A stretch of 64,000 bases of DNA from CAIPVR01 sp049316905 (GTDB taxonomy: Bacteria; Actinomycetota; Acidimicrobiia; Acidimicrobiales; Microtrichaceae). The notes under the pieces are model-generated. The model saw nothing but the letters and a program-made list of their open reading frames with translations, was not told the origin of the DNA and ran no database searches. Shown piece by piece: positions 1 to 7,463 of the stretch; position 1 is the stretch's first letter; the number at the start of each line of letters is the position of its first letter. The stretch lies in the NCBI GenBank assembly GCA_049316905.1, contig JBMOJH010000002.1, forward strand, positions 10,850 to 74,849, read 5' to 3'. The position numbers were made by a program, and so were the translations under genes.

Positions 1-464
1 ACCTGACCCACGCCGACGGTCTCCACGACCACCCAGCGGTAGCCGGCGGCGTCGAGCACCCGCACCGCCTCGGGCGTGGCGAGGGACAGGCCGCCGAGGT
101 GGCCCCGCGTGGCCATCGACCGGATGAACACGCCGTCGTCGAGGGTGTGGTCCGACATGCGCACCCGGTCGCCGAGGATCGCACCGCCCGTGAACGGTGA
201 GGAGGGATCGATGGCGAGCACCGCCACCTCCGTGCCCTCGGAGCGCATCTCGGCGCACAGCGCGTTCGTGAGCGTCGACTTGCCCGCACCCGGCGCACCG
301 GTGATGCCGACCGTGTGGGCCGACCCGGCGCGGGGGTACACCGCCGCGGCCACCTCGCGGGCGCCGTCGCCGCCGCGCTCCACCATCGACAGCAGCCGGG
401 CGAGGGCCGCCCGTTCACCGGCCGCGGCGCGGTCGAGCAGCTCCCCGGCGGGGGTTCCGCTCAG
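1..464 (-). CDS. meaB: MeaB/ArgK-type P-loop GTPase, N-terminal part (runs off left edge)
   Basis: This is the N-terminal part of a MeaB (ArgK) G3E-family GTPase, which guards and reloads B12-dependent methylmalonyl-CoA mutase in the cytoplasm. About 154 residues are visible. They include the Walker A loop GAPGAGKS near residues 56-63, the AIDPSSPFTGGAILGDR segment and the VVETVGVGQ segment at the edge, all typical of MeaB. The coding signal (ELLDRAAAGERAALARLLSMVE, split here as a helical N-domain) extends back to the stop of the upstream NifU-type gene, but there is no ATG, GTG or TTG in frame. The best start is CTG at 464-462, giving a CTGA 4-nt overlap. An internal ATG about 26 codons later would delete conserved sequence. 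Family assignment is sure; the start is not. Confidence 0.88.
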   Translation of the reverse strand, partial: MSGTPAGELLDRAAAGERAALARLLSMVERGGDGAREVAAAVYPRAGSAHTVGITGAPGAGKSTLTNALCAEMRSEGTEVAVLAIDPSSPFTGGAILGDRVRMSDHTLDDGVFIRSMATRGHLGGLSLATPEAVRVLDAAGYRWVVVETVGVGQ

Positions 465-721
465 AGCGACACCGCCGTGCCGAGCTCGGCGCCCTCGTCG
501 GGCTGCACGACCGCGGTCACGCCCGGCACGCGGTCCTTCATGATGCGCTCGATGCCGGCCTTCATCGTGACGGTCGAGGCCGGGCAGCTCACGCACGCAC
601 CCGAGAGCTCCACGGTGACCACGCCCGATTCCTCGTCGATGCCGAGCAGGGTGATGTCGCCGCCGTCGGCCTGGATGGCCGGGCGGATGATCTCGATGAC
701 CTCTTCGACCTGCTCCTGCAA
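461..721 (-). CDS. NifU-like C-terminal (NFU) Fe-S scaffold protein
   Basis: An 86-residue single-domain NFU protein, the size of stand-alone Nfu scaffolds that carry a [4Fe-4S] cluster between two subunits and pass it to apo-enzymes in the cytosol. The hallmark GACVSCPAS places the cluster cysteines at C43 and C46 (CxxC), preceded by the conserved IQADGGDI segment. The start is a TTG at 721, chosen because AGGAG lies 6 nt upstream and the family normally begins a few residues before EVIEIIRP. It is the first gene of a two-gene unit with the MeaB GTPase, overlapping it by 4 nt. A role in supplying clusters for B12/radical enzymes would fit but is only inferred. Confidence 0.9.
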   Translation of the reverse strand: MQEQVEEVIEIIRPAIQADGGDITLLGIDEESGVVTVELSGACVSCPASTVTMKAGIERIMKDRVPGVTAVVQPDEGAELGTAVSL

Positions 722-754
722 CGGTGGCTCCTGGGCGACGTCCGGGACCGCTCC

Positions 755-785
755 ACCCTAGAGGGCGGCCCGTCGGGCCGGTCAA
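755..785 (-). promoter_or_regulatory. candidate sigma-A promoter for the NifU-meaB unit
   Basis: Read on the minus strand, TTGACC (785-780) and TAGGGT (760-755) are separated by 19 nt, about 33 nt before the TTG start at 721. The hexamers are good, but the spacer is long and the upstream element overlaps the hairpin that probably terminates murA, so this is tentative. Confidence 0.35.
766..780 (-). terminator. hairpin downstream of murA
   Basis: CGGCCCG-T-CGGGCCG is a perfect 7-bp inverted repeat about 40 nt after the murA stop. As in most high-GC actinobacterial terminators there is no U-tract. It may separate murA from the following NifU gene. Confidence 0.45.
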
Positions 786-821
786 CGCCGCGCGGCCCCG
801 ACGTGTTCCACCAGCGGACCC

Positions 822-2090
822 TCAGAGGCGTTCGACGTCCGCGCCCACGGCCCGGAGCTTCTCGATGAAGCCCTCGTAGCCGCGGTCCACGTGGTGGGCG
901 TCGTGGACGACCGTCTCGCCGTCGGCCCGGAGCGCGGCCACCACCAGGGCGGCCCCCGCGCGGATGTCCACCGCCCGCACCGGCGCGCCGGACAGTCGGT
1001 CGACTCCGTCGATCACGAGGTGGTGGCCGTCGACCCGGACCTGCGCGCCCATGCGGGCGAGCTCGCCCACGTAACGGAACCGGCCCGAGAACACGTTCTC
1101 GGTGGCGTAGCTGGTGCCCTCGGCCACGCTGAGCACCGCCACCAGGAGCGGGAGGTGGTCGGTGGCGAGGCCCGGGTACGGCAGGGTGGCCACGTCGGTG
1201 GCCCGCGGCCGACCCTGGGCCATCGCCCAGATCCCGTCGGCCTCGGGCGAGATACGCACGCCCATCCGACCCATGCGCTCGATGAGGATCTCGAGGTGGT
1301 CGGCCCGGGCACCCCGCAGCGTCAGCTCGCCACCGGCCACGGCGAGTGCGGCGAGGAACGTGGCCGCCTCCACCCGGTCGGGGATCACGGTGTGCTCGAC
1401 CGCCCGCAGCTCCGCGACCCCGTCGATGGTGATGGTGGGGCTCCCCGCACCGAGGACGCGCCCGCCCATCCGGTTGAGGAACGCGGCCAGGTCTGCGATC
1501 TCCGGCTCGCGGGCCGCGTTCTGCACCGTGGTGCGGCCCTCCGCGAGCACGCCCGCCATCAGCAGGTTCTCGGTCGCCCCGACGCTCGGGTAGGCGAGCA
1601 CCACCTCGGTGCCCCGCAGCCGATCGGCCCGGCCCTCGATCATCCCGTGGGTCAGCTCGAAGGAGGCGCCGAGCGCCTCGAGGCCCGAGAGGTGCATGTC
1701 GATCGGCCGCGAGCCGAAGTCGTCGCCGCCGGGCATCGCCACGCGGGCCTGGCCCACTGCGGCGAGCAGTGGACCGAGCACGGCGCTGGAGGCCCGCATG
1801 CGCTCGACCAGCTCGTAGGGCGCCTCGGGGGTGATCCCCGCCGGCCGGACGATCTCGAGCGCCCCGTCCTCGCGCCGGCGCACCGACATGCCCATCGCCT
1901 CGAGCAGCTGGCCCATGGTGTGCACGTCCGCGATGTCCGGCACGTTGCGGAGCACGTAGCGGCCCTCGGCGAGCACGCAGGCGGCCATCAGCTTGAGCGC
2001 CGAGTTCTTGGCACCCCCGATCGGCACCTCTCCCGACAGCGGCCCAGAGGGCCGCACCACCAGCTGCGACACGGCGACACTCTCGCACAC
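822..2090 (-). CDS. murA: UDP-N-acetylglucosamine 1-carboxyvinyltransferase (Asp active-site form)
   Basis: MurA transfers enolpyruvate from PEP to UDP-GlcNAc, the first committed step of peptidoglycan synthesis, in the cytoplasm. At 422 residues it matches the family length. Visible signatures are GGAKNSALKLMAA (about residues 25-37), SVGATENLLMAG and DIRAGAALV near the C-terminus. The catalytic loop reads PGGDDFGSRPID (residues 120-131), so the usual Cys general acid (Cys115 in E. coli) is Asp, as in Mycobacterium tuberculosis Asp117; such enzymes are not alkylated by fosfomycin. The GTG at 2090 opens the frame. A second GTG at 2072 aligns better with mycobacterial MurA (Asp would then be residue 117) and has GAGAG upstream, so the true start may be there. 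Divergent from the next gene. Confidence 0.95.
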   Translation of the reverse strand: MCESVAVSQLVVRPSGPLSGEVPIGGAKNSALKLMAACVLAEGRYVLRNVPDIADVHTMGQLLEAMGMSVRRREDGALEIVRPAGITPEAPYELVERMRASSAVLGPLLAAVGQARVAMPGGDDFGSRPIDMHLSGLEALGASFELTHGMIEGRADRLRGTEVVLAYPSVGATENLLMAGVLAEGRTTVQNAAREPEIADLAAFLNRMGGRVLGAGSPTITIDGVAELRAVEHTVIPDRVEAATFLAALAVAGGELTLRGARADHLEILIERMGRMGVRISPEADGIWAMAQGRPRATDVATLPYPGLATDHLPLLVAVLSVAEGTSYATENVFSGRFRYVGELARMGAQVRVDGHHLVIDGVDRLSGAPVRAVDIRAGAALVVAALRADGETVVHDAHHVDRGYEGFIEKLRAVGADVERL

Positions 2091-2135
2091 CGCCCCGCGC
2101 CCCTAGTGTGAGCGCCCGGCGAGGCGAGGGGAGCC

Positions 2136-3683
2136 GTGGGGCACATCCGCGACGAGATCGAGACCGACCGCGCCGGCCTCGCCGCACGGTTGCGCCCGCG
2201 CGACGACGCGCTCGTGGCCGAGGTGGGCGACCCGGGTGACCCGGGCGCGGCCGCGCCGGAGGGCGAGGCGTCCTTCGACGCCGCCTCCGGACCGTTCGAG
2301 TCGTACCGCCGCACGGTCCGCTGGACCACCGACGCGTCCGAAGGCGGCGTCGACGACCGCGCCGGCGTGCACGTGGTGCAGGAGGTGCAGTGGCGCCTGG
2401 CCTTCCCCTACTGGCGCTGGCTGTACGCCCCGATGGTGCGCCGGAACCTCGGCCGGGGCATCCCGCCGGGCACCCGCCCGTGGTGGAGCTTCCCCGACCG
2501 GCTCGACCCGCGGCAGTCCCGCGTGGTGGCCACCATGGCCCTCTTCAACCTGGTGGCGGGGCTTCTGTTCTCGGTGCTGACCCAGGTGCTGACCTTCGCG
2601 GACGCCGACATCGGCACGGGGTCGCGCTCGCAGCAGGCGACGATCCTGGCCCTGGTCCGCATCGGCGCGGTGGTGACGTTCGTGGCGCTGGCCCTCGCCG
2701 ACCGCGTGGGCCGCCGCCGCATCGCGCTCTGGTCCTTCGGCGTGGCGATCGCCCTCACCCTCGCGAGCGCCGCGGTCCCGGGCCTCGGCTGGCTCACCGT
2801 GCTCCAGATGCTGTCGCGCAACCTGGCCGTCGCAGGGCTGCTCGCCGTCGACACGATCAGCGTGGAGGAGCTGCCTGCGGGATCGCGGGCCCAGGCGACC
2901 GGCCTCGGGGCCCTGGCCTACGGCCTCGGCGCCGGCATCCCGATCCTGGCGCTCCCGCTCGCGGACGTGGGTCCCGCGGGGTGGCGCCTGGTGTTCCTCA
3001 CCGCGCTGCTGTGCGTGCCGCTGCTCATCAGCGGGGCCCGCAACCTCCCGGAGAGCAACCGCTACCTGCGCATGGCCGAGGGCACCGCGCCGCCGGAACG
3101 CCGACGGATCCGCGGGCTGCGATTCCTGCTGCTCGCCGCGGTCTTCCTGCTGCTGAACCTCTTCGTGGCGCCGGCCAGCCAGCTCCAGAACGACTACCTG
3201 CGCACCGAGCGCGGCTACAGCGGGGCGATGATCACGGCGATCCTGGTGCTCACCTCCACCCCGGGGGCGATCGGCGTGATGCTCGGCGGCCGGCTCGCTG
3301 ATCGGCGCGGCCGGCGGATCACGCTGATCCCGGGCCTGTTCTCGGTGGGGGTCTTCAACGCGATCTTCTTCCTGGTCGCCGGCGCGGCCATGTGGCTCGC
3401 CTCCCTCGGCGGCGCGGTGCTCGGCGCCCTCTGCGTGGCACCGCTCGGCGTGCTCGCCCCGGAGCTGTTCCCCACCGCGCGCCGCGGCGGCGCCCGCGGG
3501 GCGCTCAACCTCATCGCCGTGGTCGGCTCGGTGGTGGGACTGCTCAGCGCCGGGGCGCTGGTGGACGCGCTGGGCTACGGCCCGGCGTTCGCGTTGCTGG
3601 CGATCGGCCCGGTGGTCGCCGCAGGGCTCGCGTTCGCGGCGCCGGAGACCCGGGGCCGCGAGCTCGAGGACATCAACCGCTGA
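2136..3683 (+). CDS. MFS transporter with about 130-residue cytoplasmic N-terminal extension
   Basis: A 515-residue major facilitator superfamily carrier in the inner membrane. Membrane segments begin near residue 130 (VVATMALFNLVAGLLF). The MFS motif A appears twice (ADRVGRRRI and ADRRGRRITL), and the C-terminus PETRGRELEDI resembles the sugar-porter branch. Before the first helix lie about 130 residues, first acidic and then aromatic/basic (QWRLAFPYWRWLYAPMVRR, roughly 85-103), which ordinary MFS carriers lack. The GTG start at 2136 has GAGGGGAG just upstream. Substrate unknown; no enzyme nearby suggests one. Its 3' end overlaps the convergent hydrolase gene by 11 bp. Confidence 0.85.
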   Translation: MGHIRDEIETDRAGLAARLRPRDDALVAEVGDPGDPGAAAPEGEASFDAASGPFESYRRTVRWTTDASEGGVDDRAGVHVVQEVQWRLAFPYWRWLYAPMVRRNLGRGIPPGTRPWWSFPDRLDPRQSRVVATMALFNLVAGLLFSVLTQVLTFADADIGTGSRSQQATILALVRIGAVVTFVALALADRVGRRRIALWSFGVAIALTLASAAVPGLGWLTVLQMLSRNLAVAGLLAVDTISVEELPAGSRAQATGLGALAYGLGAGIPILALPLADVGPAGWRLVFLTALLCVPLLISGARNLPESNRYLRMAEGTAPPERRRIRGLRFLLLAAVFLLLNLFVAPASQLQNDYLRTERGYSGAMITAILVLTSTPGAIGVMLGGRLADRRGRRITLIPGLFSVGVFNAIFFLVAGAAMWLASLGGAVLGALCVAPLGVLAPELFPTARRGGARGALNLIAVVGSVVGLLSAGALVDALGYGPAFALLAIGPVVAAGLAFAAPETRGRELEDINR

Positions 3684-4293
3684 GCCAGTCGCGGACCGCG
3701 GCCACGATCAGGTCCTCGGCCCCCTTCAGCTCGTGACGGCCCCCCGGCACCACCACGTTCGTGACCGGACCCGGGACCTCCGCCTGCGCCGCGACGAGCT
3801 CGTCGGTCGTGCCGAACGGATCGCGGTCGCCGCTGATGAACAGCACCGGGCAGCGCAGCCGCCCGAGGTGCTCGGTGCGGAGCCGGTCGGGCCGGCCCGG
3901 CGGATGCAGCGGGTAGCTGATCAGGACCAGCCCGGCGGCCGCGATCGGCTCCGCGTCGGGCGTGCCCTTCGCCGCGTTCGGGACCGGCCCACCGGCCACC
4001 GCGACGGAGCACATCCGGCCGCCCATCGACCGACCGCCCAGCACGAGGCGCCCGGGGTCGATGCCGATGCCGTGGCAGAACGCCGCCGCATCGGCCCGGA
4101 GCGAGTCGAGCAGCTTGGGTGCCCGGTCCGGGGCGCGACGACCCTCACGGCGGTACGGGAAGTCGAAGCGGCCCACCGGCAGCGGGGCGAGCCCCTCCTC
4201 GAGCGCCATCAGCGCCGGATGGTCCGACGACGACCCGGCGCCGGGCCACAGGGCCAGGGCGCCGGGATCACGCGGACGGCGTCGGCGGGCCAC
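3673..4293 (-). CDS. alpha/beta hydrolase of the KANL3/Tex30-like family
   Basis: A 206-residue alpha/beta-hydrolase-fold protein. The nucleophile elbow is GGRSMGG (Ser89), the probable acid lies in SGDRDPFG (Asp156 or Asp158), and the His is His187 in GGRHELKG, so the triad is complete. The pattern and size fit the KANL3/Tex30 (dienelactone-hydrolase-related) group, whose bacterial members have no settled substrate. It is cytoplasmic, with no signal peptide. It begins 5 nt after the J-domain gene, so the two are probably co-transcribed and co-translated; an involvement in protein quality control is only guessed from that. It converges on the MFS gene with an 11-bp overlap. Confidence 0.8.
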   Translation of the reverse strand: MARRRRPRDPGALALWPGAGSSSDHPALMALEEGLAPLPVGRFDFPYRREGRRAPDRAPKLLDSLRADAAAFCHGIGIDPGRLVLGGRSMGGRMCSVAVAGGPVPNAAKGTPDAEPIAAAGLVLISYPLHPPGRPDRLRTEHLGRLRCPVLFISGDRDPFGTTDELVAAQAEVPGPVTNVVVPGGRHELKGAEDLIVAAVRDWLSG

Positions 4294-4298
4294 GGCGG

Positions 4299-5027
4299 TC
4301 AGCCCAGCAGGATCCGGCGGGCCTCGGTGAGCTCCGAGATCCGTTGCGCGGCGCCGTCGTCGCGGCCGCCGTGGTCGGGGTGCGCGGTGCGCAGCGCGTC
4401 GCGGAACGCCCGCTGGATGTCGCGGCGGCTCGGCATCAGCGCGGTGCCGTCGCTGCCGTCGGTGAACCCGCCGGTGCGGAGGTCGAGCACGCCCATCGCC
4501 CAGCTGACCGGATCACGGAGCGCCGAGGCGGAGAGCCCCGCGCTGCGCCCGCTCAGGTGCGCCACCAGGGCCGGGCCCGGCCCGGTGGTCCACCGGAAAC
4601 CCTTCCGCACCGCGTCCATCACCTGACGGCGGACCGGTCGCGGCGCGGCGCCGGCCGCGTAGATCGCGGTCAGGAGGTGCTGGGCCGGGGTGCCCTTGTC
4701 GTCCTGGAGCTCGAAGTGCACCGAGCCGTCCTCGTCGCCGAGCAGCCGGTGCGTGCAGCGCTGCAGGCCGACGCGGTCCTCCTGCAGCCGGTGCCGCAGC
4801 CGGGGCTGGGACACCCGCGCCCCACGCTCCAGGTCGGTCATGAGCGCGAGGGCCTCCTCGTGGAAGTCCTCGTCGAGCAGTGGGCCGAACCCCGCGGCGA
4901 TCCCGCCCAGCAGGATGCCGCCGTAGCCGGGCGCGGGGTCGACGGGGAGCTGGAGGTCGCCGAGCGCCACGCGCCGCGTCGGCGCGATGGGTCGGGAGTA
5001 GAAGGCCTCGGCCTCCGCCAGGAGCAC
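4299..5027 (-). CDS. J-domain protein with a C-terminal J domain
   Basis: A 242-residue protein ending in a J domain of about 45 residues, with the diagnostic HPD at 216-218 (AFRDALRTAHPDHGG). J domains stimulate the ATPase of DnaK-type Hsp70. The first 190 residues have no Gly/Phe linker or zinc-finger cysteines, so this is not DnaJ itself but a class III J protein. The region RRVALGDLQLPVDPAPGYGGILLGG looks like a small beta domain I do not recognise. It overlaps nothing and sits 43 nt after the tandem-domain gene and 5 nt before the hydrolase gene. Its substrate cannot be read from sequence. Confidence 0.8.
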   Translation of the reverse strand: MLLAEAEAFYSRPIAPTRRVALGDLQLPVDPAPGYGGILLGGIAAGFGPLLDEDFHEEALALMTDLERGARVSQPRLRHRLQEDRVGLQRCTHRLLGDEDGSVHFELQDDKGTPAQHLLTAIYAAGAAPRPVRRQVMDAVRKGFRWTTGPGPALVAHLSGRSAGLSASALRDPVSWAMGVLDLRTGGFTDGSDGTALMPSRRDIQRAFRDALRTAHPDHGGRDDGAAQRISELTEARRILLG

Positions 5028-5070
5028 ACCGGCAAGGTACCGTCAGCGGCCCCGGCGCCCTAGGCGGCGT

Positions 5071-5835
5071 TCACACGTACTGGCGCAGAAGGGCCCGCAC
5101 GTCGTCGGCGGCCTCCGCCAGCGCGGCGTCGTCGAGCGCGGCGGGATCCTCCGGATCGGTGGCCTCCAGGGCGTCGCGCACCCGCACCGCGGCACCGACG
5201 AGTCGGCGCCACTGCGGTGGCTCGAACCCGAACGGCAACGACGTCCGCTCGAGCTCCCCGGTGGCGTTCACCAGACCCACGACGCCGGCCGCGTCGTCGG
5301 GTCGGCGGACCAGACGGTCGGCCGCCACGAACAGCCGGTCGAGGAGCTCGTGCACCGCGAGTCCGTCGTCCGCGGAGAGTTCGGCGTCGTCGGGGTCGGG
5401 CAGCTGCTCGACGATCGCCTCCACCTCCTCCTCGTGCTCGGCGTAGACGACCAGGTCGCCCTGCTCGTCCCACTCGTAGGGGAGCTCGGCCACCGTGAGC
5501 GCGTCCGCGAGGGAGGTCTGCAGGGCCGCCGGCCAGGTCCCCACCTCGAAGACGACCTTGTCGGCCGTCGGGTCGAGCGCGGGCCGGGCCGAGGCGAGCA
5601 CGTCCTCGATGAGGGCGTCGACGGCCTCCTCGTCGTCCTCGTGCACGGAGACCTCGGTGCCCTGCCAGACGTGGTCGATCCCCCGGCTGTCGAGCAGCGC
5701 CGCGAGCATCGCCCGGCTCTCGCCCGCCCACGTGGTGCAGTCGTAGGTGACCTCGTCGTCGTCCGGGCCGACGACCTCCTCCCACTCCCCCACATCCGCC
5801 GGATCGGCGCGGTCGGTTCCCTCGTCGTCGGCCAC
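5071..5835 (-). CDS. acidic protein with two copies of a beta-alpha-beta domain, function unknown
   Basis: A 254-residue, strongly acidic soluble protein that I cannot assign to a named family. It contains an internal duplication: roughly residues 29-79 (YDCTTWAGESRAMLAALLD... then VHEDDEEAVDALIEDV) and 94-145 (FEVGTWPAALQTSLADALT... then YAEHEEEVEAIVEQL), a period of about 65 residues. Each copy reads as strand, helix, strand, acidic helix, resembling the small signal-transducing DUF2007-type fold. The C-terminal 100 residues are helical and may be a separate domain. It is the first gene of a possible unit with the J protein and hydrolase, divergent from glpX. Confidence 0.75.
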   Translation of the reverse strand: MADDEGTDRADPADVGEWEEVVGPDDDEVTYDCTTWAGESRAMLAALLDSRGIDHVWQGTEVSVHEDDEEAVDALIEDVLASARPALDPTADKVVFEVGTWPAALQTSLADALTVAELPYEWDEQGDLVVYAEHEEEVEAIVEQLPDPDDAELSADDGLAVHELLDRLFVAADRLVRRPDDAAGVVGLVNATGELERTSLPFGFEPPQWRRLVGAAVRVRDALEATDPEDPAALDDAALAEAADDVRALLRQYV

Positions 5836-5909
5836 GGCGAGAGTCTCGCAGAGCCCCGCGCCCCGGGCGGCTCCAGTTCGCCTTTTGGGGCCGTCCGCGG
5901 TGACCCCGG

Positions 5910-5915
5910 TAACGT
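5910..5915 (+). promoter_or_regulatory. candidate -10 element giving a leaderless glpX mRNA
   Basis: TAACGT lies 6 nt before the ATG of glpX and there is no Shine-Dalgarno sequence in between, so transcription probably begins at the ATG. No convincing -35 is visible. Confidence 0.4.
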
Positions 5916-5921
5916 CGTCAC

Positions 5922-6890
5922 ATGCCGAACAGCACCCCGGACCGCAACCTCGCCATGGAACTCGTCCGCACCACCGAGGCCGCCGCGCTGGCCGCCTCGC
6001 GCTGGGTGGGCCGGGGCGACAAGGAGTCCGCCGACGGCGCCGCGGTGGACGCGATGCGCCTGATCCTGGGGACGGTGCGCATGACCGGCACGGTGATCAT
6101 CGGCGAGGGCGAGAAGGACGAGGCGCCGATGCTCTACAACGGCGAGGTCGTGGGCGACGGCACGCCCCCGAACGTCGACATCGCCGTGGACCCGATCGAC
6201 GGCACCACGCTCACCTCCAAGGGCCGCGGCGGCGCGGTGGCGGTGATCGCGGTCTCGGAGCAGGGCACGATGTTCGACCCCGGCCCGTGCGTCTACATGG
6301 AGAAGATCGCCGTCGGGCCGGAGGCCACCGGCGCCATCGACCTCAACGCCTCGGTGGGCGACAACCTCCGGGCCGTGGCCGCCGCCAAGGGCATCGACGT
6401 GACCGAGGTGACCGCGACGGTGCTCGACCGGCCCCGCCACGACGACATCGTCGCCGAGATCCGCTCGACGGGCGCCCGCATCCGCCTGATCGGCGACGGC
6501 GACGTGGCCGCGGCCATCGCCACCGCGTGGCCGGACTCCGGCGTGGACATCCTCTTCGGCATCGGCGGCACGCCCGAGGGCGTCATCGCGGCGGCGGCGC
6601 TCAAGTGCATGGGCGGCGAGCTGATCGGCCGGCTGTGGCCGCGTGACGACGAGGAGCGCCAGGCCGCGGTGGCCGCCGGCTACGACCTCGACCGGGTGCT
6701 GGGCACCGACGACCTGGTCGCCGGTGACAACTGCTTCTTCTCCGCGACCGGCATCACCGATGGCAACCTGCTCAAGGGCGTCCACTACGACCGCCTCGGG
6801 GCGACCACGCAGTCGCTCGTGATGCGATCCCGTTCGGGGACCGTCCGGGTGGTCGACGCCCGGCACCGCCCGGAGAAGCTGGAGGGCTAG
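5922..6890 (+). CDS. glpX: class II fructose-1,6-bisphosphatase
   Basis: GlpX hydrolyses fructose-1,6-bisphosphate to fructose-6-phosphate, the key step of gluconeogenesis in actinobacteria. At 322 residues it has normal length and is cytoplasmic. The metal and substrate sites are visible: GEGEKDEAP (61-69), VDPIDGTT (89-96) with the metal-binding acidic residues, and FGIGGTPEG in the second half. The start ATG at 5922 lacks a ribosome binding site but follows a -10-like hexamer. Its stop overlaps the convergent MarR gene by 4 bp. It probably forms a single-gene unit. Confidence 0.95.
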   Translation: MPNSTPDRNLAMELVRTTEAAALAASRWVGRGDKESADGAAVDAMRLILGTVRMTGTVIIGEGEKDEAPMLYNGEVVGDGTPPNVDIAVDPIDGTTLTSKGRGGAVAVIAVSEQGTMFDPGPCVYMEKIAVGPEATGAIDLNASVGDNLRAVAAAKGIDVTEVTATVLDRPRHDDIVAEIRSTGARIRLIGDGDVAAAIATAWPDSGVDILFGIGGTPEGVIAAAALKCMGGELIGRLWPRDDEERQAAVAAGYDLDRVLGTDDLVAGDNCFFSATGITDGNLLKGVHYDRLGATTQSLVMRSRSGTVRVVDARHRPEKLEG

Positions 6891-7360
6891 TCCCCCGAGT
6901 GCATCGGGGCCGCCCCGGCGGCGTCGAGCACCGTCAGCAGGATCCGCAGCAGCTCCTGCTGGTCCGACGGCGCGAGCGCCGACAGCCCTGGCACGCCGCG
7001 GTTGACCTCGTCCGCGAGGTCGGCCCGGAGGCGGCGCCCGTCGTCGGTGAGCGCGAGCAGCTTCACCCGCCGGTCCCCCTCACGGTGGTGGCGGGAGACC
7101 AGGCCCCGCTCCTCGAGGCGGTCCGCGATGCCGGTCACGTTGGACGGGTCGCAGTGGAGCTCGCCGGCGAGCTCGCGCATCGACAGCGCCTCCTCGGTAC
7201 CGAGGCGGAACAGCGACACCGCCTGCTGGGGCGAGAGCGCGTGCTCGGCCGCCACCCGCTCGAGGTGCTCGCGCATCACGTTCATCACGCCGAGCAGCGC
7301 GCCGTGGAGGCGGGCCTCGATCGAGGGAACTCGGTCGCCGACCGTGGCGTGGTCCGTCAT
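6887..7360 (-). CDS. MarR-family transcriptional regulator
   Basis: A 157-residue winged-helix regulator. The recognition region SMRELAGELHCDPSNVTGIADRLEERGLV (about 60-88) and the wing SRHHREGDRRVKLLALTDDG are typical of MarR. It has GGAGG 4 nt before the ATG. It is divergent from the DrrAB-type exporter 103 bp away, the usual arrangement of a MarR repressor and the efflux pump it controls; a 9-bp palindrome overlaps the exporter promoter. Its ligand is unknown. A -10-like TATGCT (7411-7406) probably drives the gene. It overlaps glpX at the 3' end by 4 bp. Confidence 0.9.
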   Translation of the reverse strand: MTDHATVGDRVPSIEARLHGALLGVMNVMREHLERVAAEHALSPQQAVSLFRLGTEEALSMRELAGELHCDPSNVTGIADRLEERGLVSRHHREGDRRVKLLALTDDGRRLRADLADEVNRGVPGLSALAPSDQQELLRILLTVLDAAGAAPMHSGD

Positions 7361-7428
7361 GATCCTCCGGGTCCAACCGCGGGAGCCGCTCCCGCGCCAT
7401 CACGCAGCATACTCCGGTACATCGACGT

Positions 7429-7458
7429 TTGACAGACCCAAAGGTTGAGGTAGTCTAC
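7429..7458 (+). promoter_or_regulatory. promoter of the DrrAB-type exporter with an overlapping palindrome
   Basis: A consensus TTGACA (7429-7434) is followed after 16 nt by TAGTCT (7451-7456), and the ATG begins 7 nt later, so the mRNA is probably leaderless. The palindrome GTAG-T-CTAC (7450-7458), extendable with mismatches to about 7447-7461, covers the -10 element. It is the best candidate operator for the divergent MarR protein; binding there would block RNA polymerase. Confidence 0.6.
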
Positions 7459-7463
7459 TTTCC

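Noticed and set aside
822..2090. MurA Asp variant as an acquired resistance gene
   Set aside because: It is the only murA seen, sits in the conserved locus next to the atp region and has normal composition; the variant is ancestral in actinobacteria.
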